Part shown: piece after piece, positions 10,226 through 18,298 of the stretch
Position numbering within the stretch: the stretch's first letter is position 1
How the letters are laid out: each line of letters starts with the position of its first letter
Source: an uncultured Flavobacteriales bacterium
GTDB lineage: Bacteria > Bacteroidota > Bacteroidia > Flavobacteriales_E > Vicingaceae
Reading direction: 5' to 3'
Assembly (NCBI GenBank): GCA_913048175.1
Contig: CAJWVX010000009.1
Coordinates: forward strand, 1 to 44,586
DNA length: 44,586 bases
Notes under the pieces: generated by a model
Database searches by the model: none
Seen by the model: the letters and a program-made list of their open reading frames with translations, nothing else
What the model was told of the DNA's origin: nothing
Made by a program: the position numbers and the translations under genes

Positions 10226-10330
10226 TAATTAGTTTCTAAGATTAGAAGTTTTGTAAAGTTAAAAGTTTTAGAATGCCTATTTAATATTGTTATAAAAAAT
10301 ACCCTTTAACACCATATCAGGTTTCTACTG

Positions 10331-11017
10331 TTAAATCGTTTGTGCTTCAAACTTGTACCCTACGCCTTTAACCGTTTTAATATAATTATCTCCCAACTTC
10401 TCTCTTAACTTTCTAATGTGCACATCAATCGTTCGATCTCCAACAACAACATCTCCACCCCAAACGCTACTTAGAATAACCTCTCTAGTAAATACTTTGC
10501 CTGGTTTAGATAATAATAACGCTAATAATTCAAACTCTTTTTTAGGAAAAGAAAGTTCCTTGTCATCTTTATAAACAAGGTATTTTTCTCTATCAATCTT
10601 TATTCCATTATTTGTTTCAGAAACAGCAGCTTTACCTCCGTCAGAAGCTCGTCTTAAAATAGCTTTAACCCTACTTATTAATAATCTGGGCTTTATTGGT
10701 TTTGTAATATAATCGTCTGCACCAGCATCAAATCCAGCAACCTGAGAGTAATCTTCTCCTCTAGCACTTAAAAAAGCTATTAACACATCTTTTAATCCTT
10801 CTGTATTTCTTAATTCGTGGCACGCTTCAATACCATCCATTTCAGGCATCATTACATCTAAAATAATTAAATCCGGATTAATCTGCTTAGCAATTTCTAT
10901 AGCCTCTTTTCCATTCGTAGATGTGGTAACATCATAGCCTTCCTTAGCTAAGTTATATCCTAAAAATTCAATGATGTCTGGTTCATCATCAACCAATAAT
11001 ATTTTTTCTTTAATCAT
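10331..11017 (-). CDS. OmpR/PhoB-family response regulator with canonical receiver
   Basis: 'ILLVDDEPDI', 'PDLIILDVMMPEMDGIE', 'AFLSAR', 'DDYITKPI', and winged helix 'DRTIDVHIRKLREKLGDNYIKTVKGVGYKFEA'. Confidence 0.95.
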   Translation of the reverse strand: MIKEKILLVDDEPDIIEFLGYNLAKEGYDVTTSTNGKEAIEIAKQINPDLIILDVMMPEMDGIEACHELRNTEGLKDVLIAFLSARGEDYSQVAGFDAGADDYITKPIKPRLLISRVKAILRRASDGGKAAVSETNNGIKIDREKYLVYKDDKELSFPKKEFELLALLLSKPGKVFTREVILSSVWGGDVVVGDRTIDVHIRKLREKLGDNYIKTVKGVGYKFEAQTI

Positions 11018-11064
11018 AACGATATAATTTTTATACGAAAGTACAACCCTTGCTCCGTAAGGAT

Positions 11065-11092
11065 GTTAATTTAATATTAATAAATTGTTTAA
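11065..11092 (+). promoter_or_regulatory. Pho-box-like tandem repeat (GTTAA/ATTAA/GTTTAA, 11-bp pitch)
   Basis: GTTAATTTAAT|ATTAATAAATT|GTTTAA with units starting at 11065, 11076 and 11087, about 50 bp upstream of the minus-strand PhoB-like gene. Confidence 0.55.
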
Positions 11093-11157
11093 TCCTTGTC
11101 ACAATTGAGTCTTTAGGATTCTTTCGATAGTAAAAACGCTTTTCGAAAACACAAATC

Positions 11158-11174
11158 CTTAACATGGTCTTAAG
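11158..11174 (-). promoter_or_regulatory. Pho-box-like direct repeat upstream of the lipoprotein
   Basis: CTTAACATGGT|CTTAAG: CTTAA at 11158 and 11169, 11-bp pitch. Confidence 0.4.
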
Positions 11175-11261
11175 GCAAGTATAAGATTCCTTTCATCATC
11201 AAATAACAATAGGGGTCTTTCTTTGCACCATAAATAATTATAAAACTAAAGATTGAAAAAA

Positions 11262-12611
11262 ATGAAAACAAAAAACTTATTATTAATCGGAGTAATTACT
11301 ATTGGATTACTAACAGCTTGCTCAAAAAAAGAAGGTTGTACAGATTTAACTGCAGAAAACTATAGTGCTGATGCAGAAAAAGATGATGGGTCATGTGAAT
11401 ACGCAGTTGAACCAACAACAGCAATAACAAGTAATATTGTTACCGTAACAGATGACGGAACAGGAACCGGAAGTACAACATGGACAAATGACAAAGTCTA
11501 TTTATTAGATGGGTTTGTTTTTGTAAATTCAGGACAAACACTTACAATTGAACCAGGTACAGTTATTAAAGGAAAGCCAGGTACAGGAACGAATGCTTCT
11601 GCATTAATTGTTGCTAGAGGTGCAACTATAAATGCTTGCGGAACAGCATCACAACCAATCATTTTTACTTTTGAAGCTGACCCATTAGACGGTTCTGTTC
11701 CAGCAACTACTACAGGTCAGTGGGGTGGTTTAATGATATTAGGGGATGCTATTTTAAACACAGTTCCAAGTTTTCAAAATATTGAAGGAATTCCTACAAG
11801 TGAAACAAGAGGATCTTACGGAGGAAGCAATGATGCTGATAATTCAGGATCGCTATGTTATGTTTCTATCAGACATGGAGGAACAGATATTGGAGCAGGA
11901 AACGAAATTAATGGATTAACTCTTGGTGGTGTTGGTTCAGGAACTTCTATTCATCACATAGAAATTGCTGCAAATGCTGATGATGGTGTTGAGTTTTTTG
12001 GAGGGGCTCCAAATCTAAAACACATACTAGTTGCTAACGTTTTAGATGATTCTTTCGATTACGATCAAGGATATAGAGGAAAAGGTCAGTTTTGGGTTGC
12101 TATTGAAAATGCAAATTCTGATAGAGGTGGAGAGCATGATGGAGGAACTTCTCCAGAGGATGGAACACCATATGCAACTCCAGTAATTTACAACTCCACT
12201 TATATTGGTAATGGTTCTAGTAGAGCATTAACTTTTAGAGATAATGCTGGTGGGGAATACCATAACTCTGTATTCCACAACTTTGGTAAAGGAATTGATA
12301 TTGAAGATTTAGCTTCAGGAGAAGATTCTAAAGCAAGATTAGATGCTGGACAGTTAAAATTTGCGGGAATTGTTCTTTCATCTATTGGAAGTAACAATAT
12401 TGTTGATAACAACGGTACAGATTTATCTGGACACCAAAGCATTACTAATGTTAGTACAACTACAGCTTCGATTACTGGTGCTAATCCAGTTCCAGCATCA
12501 AGCTTAGGATCAGGTGTTGCTTCTGCGGATGCTTGGTATGATAATGTAACTTATGTAGGTGCATTTAACGGAACAAACTGGGCACAAGGTTGGACACTAA
12601 CTTTTCCTTAA
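11262..12611 (+). CDS. lipoprotein with predicted right-handed beta-helix
   Basis: The track starts at TTG 11253; the in-frame ATG at 11262 gives 'MKTKNLLLIGVITIGLLTAC' (lipobox LTAC), then 'GCTDLTAENYSADAEKDDGSCEY' and Gly-rich beta-helix-like repeats. Confidence 0.85.
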   Translation: MKTKNLLLIGVITIGLLTACSKKEGCTDLTAENYSADAEKDDGSCEYAVEPTTAITSNIVTVTDDGTGTGSTTWTNDKVYLLDGFVFVNSGQTLTIEPGTVIKGKPGTGTNASALIVARGATINACGTASQPIIFTFEADPLDGSVPATTTGQWGGLMILGDAILNTVPSFQNIEGIPTSETRGSYGGSNDADNSGSLCYVSIRHGGTDIGAGNEINGLTLGGVGSGTSIHHIEIAANADDGVEFFGGAPNLKHILVANVLDDSFDYDQGYRGKGQFWVAIENANSDRGGEHDGGTSPEDGTPYATPVIYNSTYIGNGSSRALTFRDNAGGEYHNSVFHNFGKGIDIEDLASGEDSKARLDAGQLKFAGIVLSSIGSNNIVDNNGTDLSGHQSITNVSTTTASITGANPVPASSLGSGVASADAWYDNVTYVGAFNGTNWAQGWTLTFP

Positions 12612-12660
12612 TAACTATTAATTCTCTTTCGGCTTTGAACAAGGAAGCCACACAAATTAT

Positions 12661-12690
12661 AAGCCCCCTGTAACCGCAGGGGCTTTTTTT
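12661..12690 (+). terminator. Rho-independent terminator
   Basis: AAGCCCCCTG-TAACCG-CAGGGGCTT followed by T7, downstream of the lipoprotein gene. Confidence 0.9.
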
Positions 12691-12715
12691 GTTGGTAGCA
12701 ATTAGTTAATCTGTA

Positions 12716-12743
12716 ACTAACAAATACTTAACATTTGATTAAC
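12716..12743 (-). promoter_or_regulatory. Pho-box-like tandem repeat upstream of the TonB receptor
   Basis: ACTAAC (12716-12721), CTTAAC (12727-12732), ATTAAC (12738-12743): three units at exact 11-bp pitch. TTAAC is on the coding strand. Confidence 0.6.
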
Positions 12744-12786
12744 CCCTTAATTACGCAAGGGAAGTTTCTTTGCAAAATAAATAATA

Positions 12787-15597
12787 ATGAAAATGAAACG
12801 AATAATATCAATACTAATATCAGCTTGTTTAACAGGTTCAATTTTTGCTCAAGGAACAATACAAGGAAAAGTAAATAGCTCTGACGGTGAAGAGCTAATT
12901 GGAGCGACAGTACTTCTTAAAGGAACTACTACTGGATCTATGGTAGATATTGATGGCAACTTTAGAATAACAAATGTAGTAGCTGGAACATACAACGTAA
13001 TGTGCTCTTACATTTCATTCTCTTCAGATTCTGCAAAAATTACCGTTAAAGATGGTGAGGTAAGTTCATACAACTTTACATTAGGAACTTCCTCAATGGA
13101 GATTGAAACCTTTACCGTATCAGCAAAAGTTGAACGAAACAACGAAGCTTACCTACTTAACGTAAAGAAAAAAAGTGCAACAGTAATGGAGGCTATAGGC
13201 GCTAAAGAAATTGCAAAAAGAGGAGATGGCAATGCTGCAGCAGCAGCAAAGAGAGTTACAGGTTTAACGATAGAAGGTGGTAAGTATGTTTACGTAAGAG
13301 GTTTAAGTGATCGTTATAGTAAAACAACATTAAATAAAGCAGAAATACCAGGACTAGATCCAAACAGAAATTCAGTACAATTAGATCTTTTTCCAACAAG
13401 CATGATCGAAAACATGAAAGTTATTAAGTCTTTTAGTCCAGATTTACCAGGAAGTTTTACAGGAGGACTGGTAGATATTGAAACAAAAGATTTTCCTGAA
13501 CAATTTACACTTCAGTTTTCAACATCGTTAGGATACAATACTGAATCTAGTTTTAAAAATGATTTTTTAACTTATAATGGAGGCGGAACGGATGCTTTAG
13601 GTTTTGATGACGGAACTAGAAATGCTCCAAGTTCAGTTCAACAAATACCTGCACTTTTTGTAGATAATGATAGGCTTTCTAAGATTAGTAAATCGTTTAA
13701 TAAGGAAATGGATGTAAGTGAAAAAACATCTTTTTTAAATCAAAACTATTCCCTTTCTGTTGGTAATCAGAAAAAGCTATTCGGTAAAGAAATTGGATTT
13801 ATTACTGGCTTATCGTATTCTAAAAAGTACATCCATAGACAAAATGATGCATTTACAAATAGATATGAGCTTACCGGAAATGTTGCTAATGTTAATGAGC
13901 TAAATGCTACCAGAACCTTAAGTGATAATCGCTCTCAAGAGAATGTTTTATGGGGTGCTTTTGCAACAGTTTCCTACAAAATATCTCCAAACCATAAATT
14001 AGGTTTCAACTATTTAAGAAATCAAAATGGAATTAGTACCGCAACATTCCAAGAGGGAGAAATACCAGCAGACCAAACAGGATTATTTTTTCAAACCAGA
14101 GCTTTAGAATATGAACAAAATGCTTTGAGTAGTTATCAATCAAAAGGAGAGCATTATTTTGAAGGGCTTAAGAAATTAAAGGTAGATTGGATGTGGGCAT
14201 GGTCTGAGTCTAGTCAAAAACAGCCCGATTTACGGTACTTTTCTAACGATTATATCATAGAGGCAGATTCAAATAATTATAACATTCAAGCATCAATATA
14301 CCCAGTACCAACAAGGTTTTATAGAGACTTAAGCCAAACAACTGGTGACGGAAAAGTAAATTTTGAGTTTAATATAAAAGAAAAAGAAGGAAAAAATTCA
14401 AAAATAAAATTTGGTAGTGCTTTCTTAATTCAAGAGCGTGTTTTAACAGAAAACCGATACAACTATAGAACCCAAGGTAATTTAAATTACACTGGAAGTG
14501 TTGCCGATTATCTAAATAACAACAATATGAATTTACCAACAGCAGGAAACCCTGTTACTGATTATTTATATATTGAGGAAGCAACAGAAAGGCGCAATAG
14601 CTACGGTGCTGATCAAGAAATATTTGCAGGGTATTTAATGGCTGATATTTGGGCTACTAAAAAATTAAGAATGGTTGGTGGTGCAAGATTAGAAACTACA
14701 AACATAATAGTTAGAAGCTATGACCAATCGCAAGAACTAGGAGAATTAAAAGAAACAGATATTTTACCTGCACTAAACACATCTTATGCTTTAACAGAAA
14801 AGACTAATATCAGAGCCTCTTTATCTAGAACATTAGCAAGACCAACTTTTAGAGAGATAGCGCCATTTGCTACTTATGATTTTTCTACCAATTGGACTAT
14901 TGTAGGAAATCCAGATTTAGAAAGAACCTTGGTAGATAACATTGATTTTAGAGTTGAAACATACCCCAACTTTGGAGAAATAATTTCTGTAGGAGGTTTT
15001 TATAAGTCATTCACCAACCCTATAGAATTAGTATTTAACACACAAGCACAAAACGATGAGTTAACTTGGAGAAACATTGATAAAGCCACCGTTTATGGTG
15101 CAGAGTTTGAAATTAAAAAGAACCTTTCCTTTATTTCTGATACAGCAAACACGTTTACTGTTGGGGCTAACTTTACTTATGTTTTCTCTGAAGTTGGAAT
15201 TGATGAGCAAGAGTTAGACTTAATAAAGGCAAATGATGAAAATGCTGATGAAACAAGAAGAATGTTTGGACAGTCGCCATATATCGTTAACTTCTTTTTA
15301 GGATACAATAACGACACTATAGGCCTTTCTGCCAACTTAAGCTACAATGTTTCGGGCGAAAAAATTGCAGTTGTTGTGGTTGGAGCTACACCAAATGTAT
15401 ACCAAAAACCAGTGCATCAATTAGATTTTAACATCACTAAAAGAATAGGGAAAAAATTTAGTTTAAAATTTAAAGCTCAAAACATTCTTAATCCTATCAT
15501 TAAAAAAGCCTACGACTATAAAGAGCAAGAATACATCTTTAACTCATACAGAAGAGGGGCAACATTTAGCCTAGGTCTTAAATATTTAATTGGATAG
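12787..15597 (+). CDS. TonB-dependent outer-membrane receptor with N-terminal CarboxypepD_reg-like domain
   Basis: Signal peptide; 'GTIQGKVNSSDGEELIGATVLLKGTTTGSMVDIDGNFRITNVVAGTYNV'; plug 'YVYVRGLSDRYSKTTLNKAEIPGLDPNRNSVQLDLFPTSMIENMKVIKSFSPDLPGSFTGGLVDIETKDFPE'; C-terminal beta-barrel 'YRRGATFSLGLKYLIG'. Confidence 0.95.
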   Translation: MKMKRIISILISACLTGSIFAQGTIQGKVNSSDGEELIGATVLLKGTTTGSMVDIDGNFRITNVVAGTYNVMCSYISFSSDSAKITVKDGEVSSYNFTLGTSSMEIETFTVSAKVERNNEAYLLNVKKKSATVMEAIGAKEIAKRGDGNAAAAAKRVTGLTIEGGKYVYVRGLSDRYSKTTLNKAEIPGLDPNRNSVQLDLFPTSMIENMKVIKSFSPDLPGSFTGGLVDIETKDFPEQFTLQFSTSLGYNTESSFKNDFLTYNGGGTDALGFDDGTRNAPSSVQQIPALFVDNDRLSKISKSFNKEMDVSEKTSFLNQNYSLSVGNQKKLFGKEIGFITGLSYSKKYIHRQNDAFTNRYELTGNVANVNELNATRTLSDNRSQENVLWGAFATVSYKISPNHKLGFNYLRNQNGISTATFQEGEIPADQTGLFFQTRALEYEQNALSSYQSKGEHYFEGLKKLKVDWMWAWSESSQKQPDLRYFSNDYIIEADSNNYNIQASIYPVPTRFYRDLSQTTGDGKVNFEFNIKEKEGKNSKIKFGSAFLIQERVLTENRYNYRTQGNLNYTGSVADYLNNNNMNLPTAGNPVTDYLYIEEATERRNSYGADQEIFAGYLMADIWATKKLRMVGGARLETTNIIVRSYDQSQELGELKETDILPALNTSYALTEKTNIRASLSRTLARPTFREIAPFATYDFSTNWTIVGNPDLERTLVDNIDFRVETYPNFGEIISVGGFYKSFTNPIELVFNTQAQNDELTWRNIDKATVYGAEFEIKKNLSFISDTANTFTVGANFTYVFSEVGIDEQELDLIKANDENADETRRMFGQSPYIVNFFLGYNNDTIGLSANLSYNVSGEKIAVVVVGATPNVYQKPVHQLDFNITKRIGKKFSLKFKAQNILNPIIKKAYDYKEQEYIFNSYRRGATFSLGLKYLIG

Positions 15598-15607
15598 TCT
15601 TTAAAAT

Positions 15608-16384
15608 ATGTCGATTAACGCTAAAGAATATGAGGAAAGCTTACAAAGTGCAAAGCTAGTACAGCAAGGACTCTTACCTAAGAAAAGACACTTTAATCGA
15701 CTCTTTACCGATTCTTTTGTTTTTTACAGTCCTCAATATATTATTTCTGGAGATTTTTACTGGTTAGGAGAAAAGCATGGTTTAAAATACCTTGTAGTTG
15801 GTGATTGTACGGGACATGGAGTTTCTGCTGCATTACTATCAGTTTTAGCACTTAATTTGTTTGAGTATACGATTATGAACAAAAAGATAAAAAGAACCCA
15901 CAAGATATTACAGGAGGTTGATAAAAGATTTGTTGAAAGCTTTAAAGCTGCGCAACTAAAAAACTATGACACTCCCTGGATAGACCTTTCTATTATTTGT
16001 ATAAATGATGCAGAAAATAAGCTTTACTTTTCTTCAGCCAATAGGAAACTTCTAATTGTAGATAAAGACCAGAATTCAACTATTCTTAAAGGCTCAAAAT
16101 ACCCTGTAGGTGGTTGGCAAGTTGAAAAGAACAGAACGTTTGAATCACAAACTATTAGCTACTCTAAAGGAGATCAGCTATATTTAGGTTCAGATGGTTT
16201 TCAGGATCAAATTGGAGGTCCCAAGGATAAAAAATACAAATCAAAAAAATTGCACAACTTCTTAATTTCAAATAGTTACTCCGTATTAAACACCCAAAAA
16301 GAGAAGATCGAAGCAGAGTTTAATGGATGGAAGCTAAATAACAGTCAAACAGATGATGTTTGTATTGTAGGTATTAAATTATAG
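15608..16384 (+). CDS. PP2C/SpoIIE-family serine phosphatase without an obvious sensor domain
   Basis: 'SAKLVQQGLLP', 'YIISGDFYWLGEKHG', 'VVGDCTGHGVSAALLSVLALNL', 'DDVCIVGIKL'; only 258 aa. Confidence 0.9.
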   Translation: MSINAKEYEESLQSAKLVQQGLLPKKRHFNRLFTDSFVFYSPQYIISGDFYWLGEKHGLKYLVVGDCTGHGVSAALLSVLALNLFEYTIMNKKIKRTHKILQEVDKRFVESFKAAQLKNYDTPWIDLSIICINDAENKLYFSSANRKLLIVDKDQNSTILKGSKYPVGGWQVEKNRTFESQTISYSKGDQLYLGSDGFQDQIGGPKDKKYKSKKLHNFLISNSYSVLNTQKEKIEAEFNGWKLNNSQTDDVCIVGIKL

Positions 16385-16403
16385 TTCAAGAAAATTTTGC
16401 TAT

Positions 16404-17081
16404 TTATGCCAACTGATAACCAACTCCTTTAACAGTTTTAATTGTTTGTTCGCCTATCTTTTCTCTTATTTTTCTGATATGAACATCAATTATTCTATCG
16501 TTACTACTGGCCTCTTTTTGCCAGATACTTTTGTAAATTTCTTTTCTAGTAAAAACCTTTTGAGGATTCGTTAATAACAAATAGAGCATTTCAAATTCTT
16601 TACGTGGTAAAGTAACCTCTTCGTTTTCTTTATTTATTATATACCGACTCCTATCAATCTTTAATCCTTTATATGAAAGAATTTGAGGAATAGAACTAAT
16701 AGCAGTTTGTAACTTCCGCTTTAATAATGCATGAACTCTCCGCTGTAAAATTCTGGGATTAATTGGTCTAACAATATAATCATGAGCCCCAGCCTTAAAT
16801 GCTTCTATCTGAATATAGTCATCACTAGCTTCAGAAAAAAGAACAACAAAACCTGTTAATGCAGCCTCTGAGGTTAAACGATAACACAGCTCAATCCCAT
16901 CAGTATTAATGATGTCTAAATCTAATAGAACAATGTCTGGATTATATTTATAAAGCTCATTAATTTGTGTCTCTCCTGCGGTAGAGTAAACAAAAACCTC
17001 TGCACCTTCATTTCTGAAGGTCTTTGTTGTGTTGTCAAGCAATTCTTTATTGCTACTAAATATACTAATTCTTGATGCCAT
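16404..17081 (-). CDS. OmpR/PhoB-family regulator with degenerate (pseudo-)receiver domain
   Basis: Winged helix 'NDRIIDVHIRKIREKIGEQTIKTVKGVGYQLA' closely matches the 10331-11017 regulator. The receiver keeps 'IVLLDLDI' but has 'ISIFSSNKEL' in place of the DD pair and 'YIVRPI' in place of YI.KPI. Confidence 0.92.
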   Translation of the reverse strand: MASRISIFSSNKELLDNTTKTFRNEGAEVFVYSTAGETQINELYKYNPDIVLLDLDIINTDGIELCYRLTSEAALTGFVVLFSEASDDYIQIEAFKAGAHDYIVRPINPRILQRRVHALLKRKLQTAISSIPQILSYKGLKIDRSRYIINKENEEVTLPRKEFEMLYLLLTNPQKVFTRKEIYKSIWQKEASSNDRIIDVHIRKIREKIGEQTIKTVKGVGYQLA

Positions 17082-17119
17082 TTCTATTTATAAAATTAAT
17101 AGAACCAACAGCAGAAAGG

Positions 17120-17147
17120 GTTAACTTAAAGTTAAGCTAAGTTTAAT
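17120..17147 (+). promoter_or_regulatory. Pho-box-like tandem repeat upstream of the second regulator
   Basis: GTTAACTTAAA|GTTAAGCTAAG|TTTAAT with units at 17120, 17131 and 17142 (11-bp pitch). Confidence 0.6.
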
Positions 17148-17625
17148 ATTCTTTTTTATTAACGATTTGTCCTTTTTCATCCCACATAATCCAAGTACCA
17201 ACTTTCTGTCCTTTTAAATAGTTCATTAAATAACGTTTAACACCTCTCTCGTCCCAAATTTGCCACTCCCCATTCTTCTTTCCATTTGCATAAAAAGCTT
17301 CAGCCAGCTTAGTACCTTTTTGAGACCATCTTACCCATTTGCCGTTTTTCTTGCCATCCTCAAAAGCACCTTGCTCCATAATTTCGCCAGAAAAGTAATA
17401 GAACTCTACCTTGCCATTTTCAACACCATTTTTAACACCGTAAACCGCTTCTTTTTCGCCATTATCATAATAGGAAATGTAAGCTCCAGTATACTTTTTT
17501 AAAGATTTTGCGTTAACATAAACGCCTTCTTTTTTAATTATTTGTTGTCCAAACCCAAAAGCAGACACCAAAAAAAACACTACTAAAACTATTGTTCTTA
17601 ATCTCATATAAACTATTTTATCCAA
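17143..17625 (-). CDS. MORN/YwqK-like repeat protein, secreted
   Basis: Signal peptide, then repeats 'YYDNGEKEAVYGVKNGVENGKVEFYYFSGEIMEQGAFEDGKKNGKW...NGEWQIWDERGVKRYLMNYLKGQKVGTW'. Confidence 0.85.
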   Translation of the reverse strand: MDKIVYMRLRTIVLVVFFLVSAFGFGQQIIKKEGVYVNAKSLKKYTGAYISYYDNGEKEAVYGVKNGVENGKVEFYYFSGEIMEQGAFEDGKKNGKWVRWSQKGTKLAEAFYANGKKNGEWQIWDERGVKRYLMNYLKGQKVGTWIMWDEKGQIVNKKEY

Positions 17626-17627
17626 AA

Positions 17628-17653
17628 AAAATCCCCTGCGGTTACAGGGGATT
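17628..17653 (-). terminator. Rho-independent terminator (same hairpin core as 12661-12690)
   Basis: Read on the minus strand: AAATCCCCTG-TAACCG-CAGGGGATTTTTTTT, just downstream of the 17673-17993 gene. Confidence 0.88.
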
Positions 17654-17672
17654 TAAAAATTATACCTCTTTC

Positions 17673-17993
17673 TTATTTCTCATTTAACTCAACAGTAACC
17701 TTTTCGTTACTCTTTGTGTTCAAAACAACTTCTTTGTTTTTATATGCAATTAAACTAAAAGCAATAATATGCTCTCCCTCAATAACATTGTTTATTGTAA
17801 AATTGCCATCAAAATCAGTATAAACAGTCGTTTCTTTACCATCTAACCACACTTTAACCCCAGTTAGGCTTTCTTGTGCGTCAACTACATTACCGCTAAT
17901 AGAACACATTTTTAATTCCTTATCACCCTTGTTATTGTTAGCAAATGCTAATGTAAAAGTAAATAGTGCTATAATCGTTACAATTGTTTTCAT
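17673..17993 (-). CDS. small secreted carboxypeptidase-regulatory-like (beta-sandwich) protein
   Basis: Signal peptide; 'SISGNVVDAQESLTGVKVWLDGKETTVYTDFDGNFTINNVIEGEHIIAFSLIAYKNKEVVL'. Confidence 0.85.
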   Translation of the reverse strand: MKTIVTIIALFTFTLAFANNNKGDKELKMCSISGNVVDAQESLTGVKVWLDGKETTVYTDFDGNFTINNVIEGEHIIAFSLIAYKNKEVVLNTKSNEKVTVELNEK

Positions 17994-18069
17994 CTTTAAT
18001 TTGTTTTTATTTATGATACAAAGTAATGGCTTTAAAACAAGAGAAACGTAAAACTAATTTTACGCTTCT

Positions 18070-18107
18070 GTTATGCTATTGTTAAGCAACATTAACTTAA
18101 AGTTATG
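18070..18107 (+). promoter_or_regulatory. Pho-box-like repeats upstream of the 17673-17993 gene
   Basis: GTTATGCTATT|GTTAAG (18070, 18081) and ATTAACTTAAA|GTTATG (18091, 18102): two dimers, each with 11-bp pitch. Confidence 0.5.
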
Positions 18108-18249
18108 TTCAATGATATGTATACTCATCTGCTAATTGGGGTTTATTGAAACGACCCTTTTTAAAAAGATTAAGAATATATATAAAGCTCTAATTTTTAA
18201 AAATAAAAATACTGTTAACATATCCTTTTTAACAAACAGAAAAATATAA

Positions 18250-18284
18250 AAAAGCCGAAGAGATAAATTCTCTTCGTCTTTTTT
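18250..18284 (-). terminator. Rho-independent terminator of the Na/Pi cotransporter gene
   Basis: CGAAGAG-ATAAATT-CTCTTCG hairpin with flanking A/T tracts, immediately past the stop at 18299. Confidence 0.85.
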
Positions 18285-18298
18285 GCCTTTAAATTATT

